Origin: Actinomycetota bacterium
GTDB taxonomy: Bacteria > Actinomycetota > Humimicrobiia > Humimicrobiales > Humimicrobiaceae
Length of the DNA stretch: 27,897 nt
Assembly: GCA_023380915.1 (NCBI GenBank)
Contig: JAMCSM010000161.1
Coordinates: 1 to 27,897, forward strand
Direction: 5' to 3'
Shown: positions 1 to 9,826 of the stretch, in pieces
Position numbering within the stretch: the stretch's first letter is position 1
Layout of the letters: every line of letters starts with the position of its first letter
The notes under the pieces: generated by a model
The model's input: the letters and a program-made list of their open reading frames with translations, nothing else
Told to the model about the DNA's origin: nothing
Databases searched by the model: none
Translations under genes and position numbers: made by a program

Positions 1-72
1 GATGCAAGAAAGATCTATGAAGTTCTAAGGATTAAAAGGAACATAACCCCTTACATAATCAAGAAATTGTAG
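1..72 (+). other. Unidentified open reading tail at the left edge
   Basis: Frame 1 is open from the window edge to a TAG at 70-72 and encodes about 23 residues rich in Ile, Lys and Arg. It does not look like ribulokinase, although it lies in the same frame as the ribulokinase remnant that follows. It may be the end of an ORF carried by an insertion element lying to the left, but I do not recognise it. Confidence 0.2.
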
Positions 73-108
73 TGCCCACGCTGGACCTATTTTGAGCTTA
101 TTTTTACA
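68..108. mobile_element. Putative insertion-sequence end abutting araB
   Basis: The segment begins TGTAGTGCCC and ends TTTTTACA, so read from the right it begins TGTAAAAATAAGCTC. Ribulokinase similarity begins just to its right, and the sequence to its left does not resemble ribulokinase. A 15-base string, TATTTTGAGCTTATT (88-102), recurs at 25123-25137 beside another TGT/ACA-type boundary. Terminal TGT/ACA and internal repeats fit IS21-like ends. The transposase genes would lie outside the window, so the family is an inference. Confidence 0.35.
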
Positions 109-660
109 AAAAAGTGCGGAAGTCGGGAAATAGAGAAAGAGGCACAAAAACTCTCCCCGGATGACAGCCATCTGATATGTCTTGACTGGTTAAACGGAAG
201 AAGAACCCCATATGCCGATCAGAATCTTAAAGGAGCAGTATCAGGACTATCTCTTGGAGCAGATGCGGTAAAGATATACCGCTCTTTGGTTGAATCTACA
301 GCTTTTGGTTCAAAGGCAATAATTGACAGATTTACTGATGAGGGTATTGAGATAGATGAAGTTGTAGCAATAGGAGGAATATCCATAAAATCTCCTCTTG
401 TAATGCAGATATTATCTGATGTGCTTGATATGCCTGTAAAAGTACTTAAATCGACTCAAGCTGTTGCACTTGGTGCTGCTATCTTTGCCTCAGTTGCAGC
501 AGGATACTATAAAGACATTGCAGAAGCACAGGAACGTATGGCAAGCAAAACCTTAAAGACATATAATCCGATACCTCAAAATGCGAAAATTTATAAGAAG
601 CTATATGAAAAATATAAAGATATAGGTTCTCTTCTTGAAGAAAGTTTAAGGAGTCTTTAA
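109..660 (+). pseudogene. araB: Ribulokinase C-terminal fragment (FGGY carbohydrate kinase)
   Basis: L-ribulokinase phosphorylates L-ribulose using ATP in L-arabinose catabolism. Only the C-terminal FGGY half is present. Recognisable blocks, in order, are a DWLNGRRTPY segment (about 190-220), the YRSLVESTAFG helix, the IDEVVAIGGI motif that contributes to the nucleotide site, and the ALGAAIFASVAAG motif near the end. The frame is open from position 73, but similarity begins only around 140, just after the putative IS end. The first in-frame ATG (286) lies inside the conserved domain, so it is not a natural start. The N-terminal sugar-binding half is missing from the window. Its stop codon directly abuts the araD ATG, so the original genes were translationally coupled. 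I call it a broken gene. The alternative is that the left junction is an assembly artefact. Confidence 0.75.
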
Positions 661-1359
661 ATGGATAAAAATAAATTAAAACAGGCTGTATATGAAGCAA
701 ACATGGAGCTTGTAAATAAAGGTCTTGTAATATATACGTTTGGAAATGTCTCTCAGATAGACAGGGAACATAATATTGTTGCAATAAAGCCAAGCGGGGT
801 TGACTACGACAAACTAAAACCAAATGATATAGTGCTTCTTGATTTAGATGGAAATATAATCGATGGCAATTTAAGGCCATCCTCCGATACTAAAACACAT
901 CTTGTCCTCTACAGAGAGTTTGTCCAAATAAGAGCTGTTGTTCATACGCATTCAAGATATGCAACGGCATTTGTACAGGCAGGACTTTCAGTTAAATGCC
1001 TTGGCACAACCCATGCCGATTATTTTTACGGTGATGTCCCGTGTACTGGTGTAATTAAAGACGAGATGATCTCGGATGATTATGAAAAACAAACCGGAAA
1101 TTTGATTGCAGATACATTTAAGAACAGAAATATAGACTACAATGTTGTGAAGGCATGTCTTGTTGCATGCCATGGGCCCTTCAGCTGGGGTGCTGATGCA
1201 AAGGAGGCTGTATTTATAAGTACAGTACTTGAGGAAGTTGCAAAGGCAAATTGTTTAACTCAGCTGCTTAATCCTTCTGCTTTAAGCATTAAGAAAACGC
1301 TTCTCGACAAGCATTATCTGAGAAAACATGGGAGCTGTGCTTATTACGGGCAGGGGTAA
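661..1359 (+). CDS. araD: L-ribulose-5-phosphate 4-epimerase
   Basis: This class II aldolase-family enzyme converts L-ribulose 5-phosphate to D-xylulose 5-phosphate, the last step of the arabinose pathway before the pentose phosphate pathway. The 232-residue protein has the family's usual length. The zinc ligands fall at the positions known from the E. coli enzyme: Asp76, His95 and His97 in HTHSRYA, and His171 in CHGPF. Asp120 (TTHADYFYG) and Tyr229 near the C-terminus match the catalytic pair. The TLLDKHYLRKHG tail is characteristic of AraD rather than of fuculose aldolases. The ATG follows the araB stop with no gap. The gene looks intact although araB upstream is truncated, so its transcription may now depend on a promoter outside this window or in the inserted element. 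Confidence 0.93.
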   Translation: MDKNKLKQAVYEANMELVNKGLVIYTFGNVSQIDREHNIVAIKPSGVDYDKLKPNDIVLLDLDGNIIDGNLRPSSDTKTHLVLYREFVQIRAVVHTHSRYATAFVQAGLSVKCLGTTHADYFYGDVPCTGVIKDEMISDDYEKQTGNLIADTFKNRNIDYNVVKACLVACHGPFSWGADAKEAVFISTVLEEVAKANCLTQLLNPSALSIKKTLLDKHYLRKHGSCAYYGQG

Positions 1360-1751
1360 AAGGACCATGCAGAAATGGTAATGATTCATCATATTTGAGA
1401 GGAATTCGCATCTCTGTAGTTAACAGGATGAGAATATAAAAAGGATCTCCAGATTCCGCTCTAAGGGTATAAAATTTCTGAAAAACTTAAGTTTTAAAAC
1501 AACCTCATTTTCAATTTGCAGTATAATAAAAAACAGGCAGCGCTCAAACCAGGTTTGTAATTTTAAATAAATTTATTTATAATTAGTTGTTTATTTTAGG
1601 GCTGTATATTGTAATCTCTATGAATTTATGCATATAGGTATATACAGACGGTATATTCAGGTATATTTATGCTTGAGAAGCCGAAAGATGGAAATAAAAT
1701 TTTATAAAGGTTTTAAAAGAAGTTTTAAATAGTTTAAGGAGGATTTCTAAG
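1360..1751. other. Intergenic region between araD and tig
   Basis: There is no convincing gene in these 392 bases. The region carries a TATAAT at 1522-1527, a 13-base palindrome CAAACC-A-GGTTTG at 1545-1557, three direct GGTATAT copies (1637-1643, 1650-1656, 1660-1666) and the tig Shine-Dalgarno at 1736-1742. No hairpin with a T-run follows araD, so no terminator is apparent. Confidence 0.5.
1522..1557 (+). promoter_or_regulatory. Candidate tig promoter -10 box and downstream palindrome
   Basis: A perfect TATAAT (1522-1527) is followed about 18 bases later by the palindrome CAAACC-A-GGTTTG (1545-1557). I see no good -35 box at the right distance. The palindrome is too tight for an RNA hairpin, so an operator is the more natural reading. 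It does not match CIRCE, CtsR or HAIR consensus sites as I know them. Confidence 0.3.
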
Positions 1752-3113
1752 TTGAGCTACAGTATCAAGGGTCAGGAAAAAGTTGATAAGAACAAAATAA
1801 AATTAAATGTTGAAATTTCCGGCGGATATTTTAACAAATCCATAAATGCAGCTTATAAGGATATAGCAGGAAAAGCAAAGATACCGGGATTTAGAAAAGG
1901 TAAGGTTCCTTATCAGATTATAGATATTAATTATGGCAGGGATTATGTTCTTTCAGAAGCTGCAAATATTGCAATATCAGAACTTTATTCAGATATTATA
2001 GAAAATTCAAATCTGAAGCCTGTTGATTATCCCAAGGTTGATGTTGATGGTGAGTTAAATCAGGACAAACCTGTTAATTTTAATATAACAGTTGAAGTGG
2101 AGCCGGAAGCCGTTCTTCCTCAATACATTAGTATACCGGCAGAAGGTTATCCTACAGAAGTTACCGAAGAAGAAATAAATCAGCAGATTGAAAATTTAAG
2201 AAACAGGTTTGCAGCTCTTGAGCCTGTCACTGAAGGTGTGTCAAGTAAAAAATCTGACATAGTTACAATAGATTTTACCGGCACAATTGATGGAAAGGAA
2301 TTCAAAGGCGGCACATATAAAGATTATGTCCTCGAAATAGGCTCAGGAGTTCTTTTAAAGGAAATTGAAAAAGCTTTAATAGGGATGAAGAAAGGCGAAG
2401 AAAAAACAGTTAGCGCTAAAATGCCGAAGGAAGTTGAGGATAAGGACATTGCAGGCAAAAAAGCTGAATTCAAACTGATTGTGAAGGAAGTAAAAAGAAA
2501 ATCTCTTCCTGAAATTGACAGCGAATTTTTAAAAAACATGGGAGATTTTGAGACCCTTGAAGATTTAAAAAAATTCATTAAGGAAAATCTTGAAAAACAA
2601 AAAAAGGATGCAAGACAAAATAAGATTTTCTCTGATATTGTAAATTATCTGGTTGAAAATTCAAAACTGGATATTCCGCAGATAATGATAGACAACGAAG
2701 TTAAAGAGCTTTTAAATGATTTTGAACACAGACTGAAAGATCAGAATCTTACTAAAGAACAATATATGAATTACTTTAAGATAACCGAAGATAAAATAAC
2801 TGAAGATATAAAAAATAAGGCTGTGTTTAATGTTAAGGAATATCTGATTTTTAATACGCTTGAAAAAGAACTTAAAGATAAAATTGAAGCTTCTGCGGAA
2901 GAGATTTCTTTCGAAAAGGACAAATTGTTAGGTTCTGCCAAAAAAGATGAAGACAAAAAGAAAATTGAAGATTATCTCAAAACACCAACCGGAGAAAAAA
3001 ATATTATTGGATCCATAAAGCGGAAAAAACTTGTGGACTTTTTAATTGAAAATGCAAAAATCAAGGAGTTAAGCAAAAATAATTTAAGTGGTGATAAAAA
3101 TGAAACTGATTAG
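1752..3113 (+). CDS. tig: Trigger factor, ribosome-associated chaperone and prolyl isomerase
   Basis: Trigger factor binds ribosomal protein L23 at the tunnel exit and shields nascent chains. The 453 residues fit the family. The N-terminal ribosome-binding domain carries the signature PGFRKGKVP at residues 45-53. A FKBP-type peptidyl-prolyl isomerase domain follows at about 165-250 ([14 protein letters not shown]), then a long Lys/Glu-rich helical C-terminal chaperone domain. The start is TTG, supported by AAGGAGG at 1736-1742 with a 9-base spacer; no ATG fits the N-terminus. The gene heads the tig-clpP-clpX order, which is common in many bacterial phyla and couples folding with ClpXP proteolysis. 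Its 3' end overlaps clpP by 14 bases. Confidence 0.96.
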   Translation: MSYSIKGQEKVDKNKIKLNVEISGGYFNKSINAAYKDIAGKAKIPGFRKGKVPYQIIDINYGRDYVLSEAANIAISELYSDIIENSNLKPVDYPKVDVDGELNQDKPVNFNITVEVEPEAVLPQYISIPAEGYPTEVTEEEINQQIENLRNRFAALEPVTEGVSSKKSDIVTIDFTGTIDGKEFKGGTYKDYVLEIGSGVLLKEIEKALIGMKKGEEKTVSAKMPKEVEDKDIAGKKAEFKLIVKEVKRKSLPEIDSEFLKNMGDFETLEDLKKFIKENLEKQKKDARQNKIFSDIVNYLVENSKLDIPQIMIDNEVKELLNDFEHRLKDQNLTKEQYMNYFKITEDKITEDIKNKAVFNVKEYLIFNTLEKELKDKIEASAEEISFEKDKLLGSAKKDEDKKKIEDYLKTPTGEKNIIGSIKRKKLVDFLIENAKIKELSKNNLSGDKNETD

Positions 3114-3699
3114 AAATGATTATTTGATACCCATGGTAATTGAACAAACGAACAGGGGTGAGAGATCCTTTGATATCTATTCAAGACTGTTAAAGGAAAG
3201 AATCATATTTTTAGGCACATCCATAGATGATAACGTTGCAAATGTAGTAATGGCACAATTAATTCATCTGGATGCTGAAGATCCTGAAAAGGATATACAA
3301 ATTTATATTAACAGTCCTGGTGGAGTAGTTACTGCTGCTCTTGCAATTTATGATACCATGCAGTTTATGAGATCAAAAGTATCAACAATCTGCATAGGGC
3401 AGGCTGCAAGTGCTGCTGCCGTTCTTTTACTTGCAGGAGAAAAGGGAAAAAGATTTATACTGCCAAATGCAAGAGTAATGCTGCATCAGCCTTCAGGAGG
3501 TATCGAGGGAACTGCAATTGATATTGAAATTCATACAAGAGAAATGATCAGGATAAGGGATGCTTTAAATAGTATTATAGCAAAGCATACAGGACAGGAT
3601 CTGAAGAAAGTATCAAAGGATACGGAACGTGATTTTATACTGACTGCAGAAGAGTCAAAAGCTTATGGTATTGTTGATGAAATAATTTATAAAAAATAA
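3100..3699 (+). CDS. clpP: ATP-dependent Clp protease proteolytic subunit
   Basis: ClpP is the serine peptidase that forms the double-heptamer degradation chamber used by ClpX. From the ATG at 3100 the protein is 199 residues, the usual size. The catalytic triad is visible as Ser104 (GQAASAAAV), His129 (MLHQPSGG) and Asp178 (TERDFIL). The N-terminal [19 protein letters not shown] block that forms the axial gate is intact. The upstream in-frame GTG codons at 3088 and 3091 are alternative starts, but ATG 3100 gives the conventional N-terminus. The start lies inside the tig reading frame, 14 bases before its end, which suggests translational coupling. Confidence 0.96.
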   Translation: MKLIRNDYLIPMVIEQTNRGERSFDIYSRLLKERIIFLGTSIDDNVANVVMAQLIHLDAEDPEKDIQIYINSPGGVVTAALAIYDTMQFMRSKVSTICIGQAASAAAVLLLAGEKGKRFILPNARVMLHQPSGGIEGTAIDIEIHTREMIRIRDALNSIIAKHTGQDLKKVSKDTERDFILTAEESKAYGIVDEIIYKK

Positions 3700-3731
3700 T
3701 TTATATAATTTTATGAAAGGTGATGATAAAT

Positions 3732-5009
3732 TTGTCAGACGGGCAGGAGACAAAAATTGAAGGTTTAAAATGCTCATTCTGCGGCAAGCCGCAAAAACAG
3801 GTAAAAAAATTAATTGCAGGTCCGGGGATTTATATATGTGATGAATGTGTAGACTTATGCACTGAAATTATAGACGAAGAAGCAAAACAGGAGCAGGATA
3901 CGGATTTTAGTGATCTTCCAAAACCGGATGAGATTTATTCCATATTAAACAATTATGTAATCGGGCAGGAAAAAGCAAAAAAGGTACTTTCTGTTGCAGT
4001 TTATAATCATTACAAAAGAATAAAATATGAAAATAAACTTTCTAAAGATGATATTGAAATTCAAAAGAGCAATATTCTTTTAATAGGTCCCACAGGTTGC
4101 GGCAAAACTTTGCTTGCTCAAACTCTTGCAAGGATTTTAAATGTTCCTTTTTGTATTGCGGATGCAACAACTTTAACTGAAGCAGGTTATGTTGGGGAAG
4201 ATGTTGAAAATATTCTTCTTAAACTTATTCAGGCTGCCGATTATGATATTAAAAGAGCGGAAACAGGAATTGTTTACATTGATGAAATAGATAAAATTTC
4301 AAGAAAATCCGAAAATCCTTCAATAACAAGGGATGTTTCAGGAGAAGGGGTACAGCAGGCATTACTTAAAATACTTGAGGGAACAGAAGCAAATGTTCCT
4401 CCCCAGGGTGGCAGAAAGCATCCTCATCAGGAGTTTATCCAGATTGATACTACCAATGTCCTGTTCATTTGCGGAGGAGCTTTTGGAGGTCTTGAAGATA
4501 TAATTGAAAGAAGAATAAATAAGAGAAGCGTTGGTTTTATCTCTGATAAAATTCCAGGGAAAAATGAAAGGGCCGATTTGATTCTATCTCAGGTAATGCC
4601 TGAAGATTTACTTAAATATGGTCTTATCCCTGAATTTGTTGGCAGGCTTCCTGTTATTTCCACACTTAAAAGTCTGACTGAAAGCGACATGATAAAAATA
4701 TTAACGATTCCAAAGAATTCACTTATTAAACAATATAAAAAGATGTTTGCCTTTGATAATGTGGACCTGGTTTTTACAGATGATTCCATAAGAACAATTT
4801 CAAATCTTGCCTTAAAAAGAGGAACCGGTGCAAGGGGACTAAGATCAATTCTTGAGGAAGTAATGCTTGATATAATGTTTGAAATTCCATCCAGACAGGA
4901 TATTAAAAAATTTGTTATTACAAGAGAAATTGTACTTGATAAGACTGGGTCAGATTCTTCAGGCAAAAATCTTGAAAATTTTGCAGATTCGCAGGAAAAA
5001 CTGGCATAA
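3732..5009 (+). CDS. clpX: Clp protease ATP-binding subunit ClpX
   Basis: ClpX is the AAA+ unfoldase that feeds substrates to ClpP. The N-terminal zinc-binding domain has Cys14, Cys17, Cys36 and Cys39 (CSFCGK, CDEC). Walker A is GPTGCGKT (119-126) and Walker B IVYIDEID. The pore loop GYVGEDV and the RKH substrate loop (GGRKHPHQ) are present. The ClpP-docking loop reads VGF instead of the common IGF. I prefer the TTG at 3732: AAAGGTGAT (3716-3724) lies 7-8 bases upstream and the spacing of the zinc cysteines then matches other ClpX proteins. GTG 3720 or ATG 3723 would place the Shine-Dalgarno too close. It lies 32 bases after clpP, in the same operon. Confidence 0.95.
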   Translation: MSDGQETKIEGLKCSFCGKPQKQVKKLIAGPGIYICDECVDLCTEIIDEEAKQEQDTDFSDLPKPDEIYSILNNYVIGQEKAKKVLSVAVYNHYKRIKYENKLSKDDIEIQKSNILLIGPTGCGKTLLAQTLARILNVPFCIADATTLTEAGYVGEDVENILLKLIQAADYDIKRAETGIVYIDEIDKISRKSENPSITRDVSGEGVQQALLKILEGTEANVPPQGGRKHPHQEFIQIDTTNVLFICGGAFGGLEDIIERRINKRSVGFISDKIPGKNERADLILSQVMPEDLLKYGLIPEFVGRLPVISTLKSLTESDMIKILTIPKNSLIKQYKKMFAFDNVDLVFTDDSIRTISNLALKRGTGARGLRSILEEVMLDIMFEIPSRQDIKKFVITREIVLDKTGSDSSGKNLENFADSQEKLA

Positions 5010-5135
5010 GATGTAAATTATAAATCTTTAAGAATTTTTAAGTGATACTCAGATTTATGTCCTTTTAAAACAATATTTGTTATATTTTAATATTTGATTT
5101 TAAAAAGTGATAAATAAAATAATTAAAATCAGAGA

Positions 5136-7829
5136 ATGTTTTCCATGATTAAAGAAATTACAGGTAAATACAAGCCTCAGGATTTTGAAAAAGATATTTA
5201 TAATATCTGGCTGGAAAAAAAATATTTTCATGGAATTACAGGCATTTCAAAACCTCCATATTGTATTGTAATTCCTCCACCAAATGTTACAGGATTTCTG
5301 CACATGGGTCATGCATTAAACAATATCCTTCAGGATATAGTTATCCGTTATAAGAGAATGAAGGGATATAACTGTGCCTGGATTCCAGGTACAGATCATG
5401 CAGGCATAGCTACTCAAAACGTAGTTGAGAGAGAGCTTGAAAAGCAGGGAACTTCGCGTCATGAGCTTGGCAGGGATAAATTTCAAGAAAAGGTATGGCA
5501 ATGGAGGGAAAAATATGGAAGCAGGATAATATCACAGCTTAAAATTCTTGGCTGCAGTTGTGATTGGGCAAGGGAAAGATTTACTTTAGATGACGGATAT
5601 GTAAAAGCTGTAAACAGGGAATTTGTTACCTTATATAATGATGGTCTCATTTATAGAGGCAACTATATTGTTAACTGGTGTCCCAGATGCCTGACTGCTG
5701 TTTCCGATATTGAGGTAGAACACCAGGACAAACACGGATACATGTGGGATATAAAATATCCTCTTATTGATGAAAAGACAGGAAATCCCAGTAGCGATGA
5801 ATATATTGTCGTTTCAACTACAAGGCCTGAAACCATGCTTGGAGACACTGCTGTAGCTGTAAATCCAAAAGATAAAAGATATAAAAAATTTTCAGGAAAG
5901 ATGGTTTTTCTGCCGATTGCTGCAAGGAAAATTCCGATCATAGAAGATGATTATGTTGATATGAAGTTTGGAACAGGTGCAGTAAAAGTTACTCCTTCGC
6001 ATGATCCAAATGATTTTGAAATTGCCAAAAGACACAATCTTGCCCAAATCAATATAATGAATGAAGATGCAAGTTTAAATGAAAATGCCGGCAAATATGC
6101 AGGTTTTGACAGATTTGAAGCCAGGGAAAAGATACTTAATGAGCTTAATGAAAAAGGATATCTGTATGGTAAAAAAAATCATATTTCTTCGGTTGGTTTT
6201 TGTTCAAGGTGTTCAAAAATAATAGAGCCGCGAGTTTCGATGCAATGGTTTGTCTCGATGAAGAAGCTTTCAATTCCTGCGATTAATGCTGTTAAAACCG
6301 GAAAAATAAAATTTGTTCCAAAAAAATGGGAAAAGATTTATTTTAACTGGATGGAAAACATAAAGGACTGGTGTATATCAAGACAGCTCTGGTGGGGTCA
6401 CAGAATTCCGGTATGGTACTGCAGAGACTGTGATGAAATAATAGTTTCCGAAGAAACTCCCCTCAAATGTTCAAAATGCAATTCTTCAAACTTAATTCAG
6501 GATAATGATGTACTGGATACCTGGTTCAGCTCTGATATGTGGCCATTTGCATCACTGGGCTGGCCTGAAGATACTCCTGAACTTCATTATTTTTTCCCGA
6601 CAAACCTGCTTATCACTGCGCATGACATTATATTCTTCTGGGTGGCAAGAATGATAATGATAAGTCTGTATTTTATGAAGGATATTCCTTTTAAGGAAGT
6701 TTTTATAAATCCGCTTGTCAATGATTCAAAAGGTCAGAAGATGAGCAAATCAAAGGGAAATGCAATTGATCCTGTTGAACTTATTGATAAATATGGATGC
6801 GATGTTTTAAGATTTACCTTAACATCTCTTACAACTCCGGGCAGAAATCTTCTTCTTGGGCAGGAAAAAATAGAAGGTTCAGGAAATTTTGCAAATAAAA
6901 TATGGAATGCATCAAAATTTGTAATTTCAAGTTTGTCAGGTCTTGAGCAGGAAATTAAAAATACAAGTTTAAGTGATCTGGAATTAAATATCTGGGACAG
7001 GTGGATTCTTGAAAAATTAAATATAACAATAAAGGGTTTTGAAAAATATATAGAAAAATTTAATTTTGCCTTTGCATCAAGATTGATTTATCATTTTTTC
7101 TGGAGTGAGTTTTGTGACTGGTATATTGAAATTTCAAAAAAGAGGATATACGGTCAGGATATTCTGCAGAAAAAAACAGCAGCATCTATCTTAAATTATG
7201 TTCTTGAAAATTATTTAAAAATCCTTCACCCTGTAATGCCATTTTTAACTGAAGCAGTATGGCAGAATATTGTTCATGACGGTGAAAGTATAATGATACG
7301 GGATTTTCCGGCAACGCAAAAAAAATATTTATCTGTAAAAGAATCTCATGATATTAAATTGCTTTTTGAAATTATAAGTGCAATTAGAAAGATAAGATCG
7401 GAACATAAAATAAATCCTGCAGGGAAAATAAAAATTTACCTGACTGGAAAAACACAGAAAATTGACACGATAAAACTGTTTGAAGAAAACGAGGATTATA
7501 TAAAATTATTATGCAAAGCAGATAAAATATATTATGGCTCACCTGAAGCACCGGAGTCATATATAAAAACCGGCACAAAGGATTTCGAAATTTTTATTTA
7601 TATGATTAAAACTATAAATATTGAACTTGAGATCAAAAGGATTGAAGAAGAATTAAAAAAATTAAGGTTGGAACTTGGTAAATCCAGTGCAAAAATTTCA
7701 AATCCCCAGTTTATTTCAAAAGCTCCGGATGAAATTATAAGGAAGGAGAAAAGCAAAGCTGAAGAATTTGCAGGCGCAATCTTTTCTCTGGAAAAAGAAC
7801 TGGATGCTGTTAAGAAATTGAGGAAATAA
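5136..7829 (+). CDS. valS: Valyl-tRNA synthetase
   Basis: This class I synthetase charges tRNA-Val. The 897-residue length is typical. The HIGH motif is HMGH (56-59, in PPPNVTGFLHMGHA) and the KMSKS loop is exact at 535-539. The inserted CP1 editing domain contains the STTRPETMLGDTAVAVNP segment. Cysteine pairs (CPRC, CSRC, CRDC/CSKC) suggest structural zinc sites like those of related synthetases. A C-terminal coiled-coil arm covers about 830-895. ATG 5136 and ATG 5145 are both possible starts; neither has a good Shine-Dalgarno. The 126-base gap after clpX contains only AT-rich sequence with no clear terminator. It is followed by folC, an order common in several phyla. Confidence 0.96.
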   Translation: MFSMIKEITGKYKPQDFEKDIYNIWLEKKYFHGITGISKPPYCIVIPPPNVTGFLHMGHALNNILQDIVIRYKRMKGYNCAWIPGTDHAGIATQNVVERELEKQGTSRHELGRDKFQEKVWQWREKYGSRIISQLKILGCSCDWARERFTLDDGYVKAVNREFVTLYNDGLIYRGNYIVNWCPRCLTAVSDIEVEHQDKHGYMWDIKYPLIDEKTGNPSSDEYIVVSTTRPETMLGDTAVAVNPKDKRYKKFSGKMVFLPIAARKIPIIEDDYVDMKFGTGAVKVTPSHDPNDFEIAKRHNLAQINIMNEDASLNENAGKYAGFDRFEAREKILNELNEKGYLYGKKNHISSVGFCSRCSKIIEPRVSMQWFVSMKKLSIPAINAVKTGKIKFVPKKWEKIYFNWMENIKDWCISRQLWWGHRIPVWYCRDCDEIIVSEETPLKCSKCNSSNLIQDNDVLDTWFSSDMWPFASLGWPEDTPELHYFFPTNLLITAHDIIFFWVARMIMISLYFMKDIPFKEVFINPLVNDSKGQKMSKSKGNAIDPVELIDKYGCDVLRFTLTSLTTPGRNLLLGQEKIEGSGNFANKIWNASKFVISSLSGLEQEIKNTSLSDLELNIWDRWILEKLNITIKGFEKYIEKFNFAFASRLIYHFFWSEFCDWYIEISKKRIYGQDILQKKTAASILNYVLENYLKILHPVMPFLTEAVWQNIVHDGESIMIRDFPATQKKYLSVKESHDIKLLFEIISAIRKIRSEHKINPAGKIKIYLTGKTQKIDTIKLFEENEDYIKLLCKADKIYYGSPEAPESYIKTGTKDFEIFIYMIKTINIELEIKRIEEELKKLRLELGKSSAKISNPQFISKAPDEIIRKEKSKAEEFAGAIFSLEKELDAVKKLRK

Positions 7830-7850
7830 TTTTTCAAGGCTGGCATTATT

Positions 7851-9179
7851 TTGAATTACAGGGAAGTTTGTGAATATTTAGACAATACTCTTATTTTTGG
7901 AATAAAACCTAATTTATTAAGGATTAATAAAATTTTAAATCTTCTTGATAATCCGCATAAAAAGGTTAATTTTATACATGTTGTCGGAACAAACGGTAAA
8001 ACTTCAACTACAAAAATTACTGCAGCTATACTTAACGGCCATGGTTTTAATGCAGGCTATTATGTTTCTCCCCATATTTATTCTTATACTGAAAGAATTT
8101 CCATAAGAGGAAGCAAGATTTCAGAGAATAACTTTGTAAAAACTTTTAAAGAAATTTTTCCATTGGTCAAAGAAGTAAATAAAATGGATGCAGATGGAGA
8201 AATGACTCAATTTGAAATCCTGACAGCAATGATGTTTATAGCATCTTTTAATGAAAAGCTTGATGTTATGGTGCTGGAAGCAGGGATGGGAGGAAGATGG
8301 GATGCGACTAATGCTGCTTCATCAAGGGTAGTGGGACTAACTGGAATAAGTCTTGAGCATACTCAAATTCTTGGCAGTACCATAAGCGCAATTGCAAAAG
8401 AAAAAGCGCAGGTTATAAAAAACAATTGTCTTGCAGCAACTGCAACTGCCGACAAAACAGTTTTAAAAATCCTTGAAGACAAAGTAAAGAATACAGGATC
8501 AAAGTTGTTTGTTATCAAAAAAGATTTTGATATCACGAATATTAATGATAAGGGCATTGAAGGATTTCAGGCAGATATTAATGGAATTTTTAATATCTAC
8601 AGAAATATTTATTTTCCATTGCCTGGAAATTATCAGCAAACAAATCTCTGCCTTGCAGCAATATTATCTGAACTTTTTGCAAATATTTACGGCAAAAAAT
8701 TATGTTCAAAAAAAATAAATGACAGCCTTTGTTATACCAATATTACAGGAAGATTTCAAATAATGAGACGGGATCCTGTATTTATTGCTGATGCCTCCCA
8801 TAATCCTGAAGGGATTAAAAATTTAATCATAAATCTTAAGAAATATTTTAAAAATGCTGGAAAAATAATTATTTTTTCCGTGCTAAAAGATAAAAACTAT
8901 AATGAAATGGTAAGCTATATACTGCCGGAGTCAGATATAATAATATTGACTTCTTCCTGCACAGAAAGAAGCCTTTCAGCAGATGAGCTTGAAGAAGAAG
9001 TTTTAAGGCAGTCTGAAACATTTAAAAAAGATGGTTTGAAAAGCGCGCAGCTTATTTATAAAATTAACAGTATTGAAAATTCAATAAAATATTCTTTAAA
9101 AATTGCTTCTAAAAATGATATTATATGTTTAACCGGTTCGATAACCAACCTCGAATTTGTGAAATCAGAATATTTTTGA
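7851..9179 (+). CDS. folC: Bifunctional folylpolyglutamate synthase/dihydrofolate synthase
   Basis: FolC ligates glutamate to dihydropteroate or tetrahydrofolate in the Mur-ligase-like ATP-dependent reaction. The P-loop is GTNGKTS at about residues 46-52. SPHIYSYTERISI and the downstream acidic segment EAGMGGRWDATNA are family motifs, and DASHNPEGI marks the C-terminal domain. The length of 442 residues is normal. The start is TTG at 7851, 21 bases after the valS stop, with only a weak AAGG upstream; no ATG is available that keeps the conserved N-terminus. The sequence cannot show whether it has one or both activities. Confidence 0.94.
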   Translation: MNYREVCEYLDNTLIFGIKPNLLRINKILNLLDNPHKKVNFIHVVGTNGKTSTTKITAAILNGHGFNAGYYVSPHIYSYTERISIRGSKISENNFVKTFKEIFPLVKEVNKMDADGEMTQFEILTAMMFIASFNEKLDVMVLEAGMGGRWDATNAASSRVVGLTGISLEHTQILGSTISAIAKEKAQVIKNNCLAATATADKTVLKILEDKVKNTGSKLFVIKKDFDITNINDKGIEGFQADINGIFNIYRNIYFPLPGNYQQTNLCLAAILSELFANIYGKKLCSKKINDSLCYTNITGRFQIMRRDPVFIADASHNPEGIKNLIINLKKYFKNAGKIIIFSVLKDKNYNEMVSYILPESDIIILTSSCTERSLSADELEEEVLRQSETFKKDGLKSAQLIYKINSIENSIKYSLKIASKNDIICLTGSITNLEFVKSEYF

Positions 9180-9253
9180 TAAAATTGCTCGGGTGCTATT
9201 TTTTGCAGTTTGAGGAAGGATTTTGTTTTTAAAGTAAAAGATTTGGAGGATTG

Positions 9254-9700
9254 ATGGACATTCTGAAATATGTAAACAGCATAATAGCATTTTTTACTAA
9301 TCCCATCTGGAAATATCTGCTGTACGGGATTATTTTTATGCTTATAATAACATGGCTGTCATTTGTTTACTGGACTTACAGAGATTCAAGATTAAGAAAC
9401 GCTCCCGCACCTTTCTGGGCGATAGTTGTATTTATTTTTAATTATGTCGGGTTAATTTTATATCTGATTTTAAGACCCCCTGAATACATAGATGATGTAG
9501 TTGAAAGAGACCTTGAAATCAGAAAGACGGAATTACTGCTGGCAAAAAATATAAAATGTCCTGCATGCGGCAGGGAAGCAAAGGATGATTTTTTAATTTG
9601 CCCATATTGCAGGAAGAAATTAAAAAATTCATGTATAGATTGCGGCAGGCCTTTAAATCTTGACTGGAAAATTTGCCCGTATTGTAAATCTGCACAATGA
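9254..9700 (+). CDS. Two-pass membrane protein with C-terminal double zinc ribbon
   Basis: The 148-residue protein has two hydrophobic segments (about 20-41 and 53-74) separated by a basic loop. The second segment, with PFWAIVVFIFNYVGLILYL, resembles the PLDc_N-type membrane hairpin. The cytoplasmic tail carries eight cysteines in four CxxC pairs (102/105, 116/119, 127/130, 141/144), a double zinc ribbon. ATG 9254 has GGAGG at 9245-9249; a TTG at 9251 is too close to it. The function is unknown. Its place between folC and ndk corresponds to the slot where many actinobacteria carry a small membrane protein. I infer only that it is a membrane-anchored zinc-binding protein. Confidence 0.75.
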   Translation: MDILKYVNSIIAFFTNPIWKYLLYGIIFMLIITWLSFVYWTYRDSRLRNAPAPFWAIVVFIFNYVGLILYLILRPPEYIDDVVERDLEIRKTELLLAKNIKCPACGREAKDDFLICPYCRKKLKNSCIDCGRPLNLDWKICPYCKSAQ

Positions 9701-9826
9701 CGGCTCAGTTTATTTTTTTAGAGGAAGGATTTTTAAAAATATTTATATATTTTATTTTTCAAATATTTTTGTTTTTTAAGAGGATGATTATTAATATGAA
9801 TTAATTTAGTAATAGGGGAGGCTGCT

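Noticed and set aside
286..660. Ribulokinase fragment as a complete 124-residue gene from ATG 286
   Set aside because: Conserved kinase sequence continues upstream of the ATG in the same frame, so the ATG is internal.
479..880. Minus-strand frame of 133 residues over araB and araD
   Set aside because: It is antisense to two genes with clear catalytic motifs and has low-complexity Leu/Tyr-rich sequence.
1360..1440. Possible terminator after araD (ACCAT/ATGGT and AGAG/CTCT pairings)
   Set aside because: The stems are short and no T-run follows.
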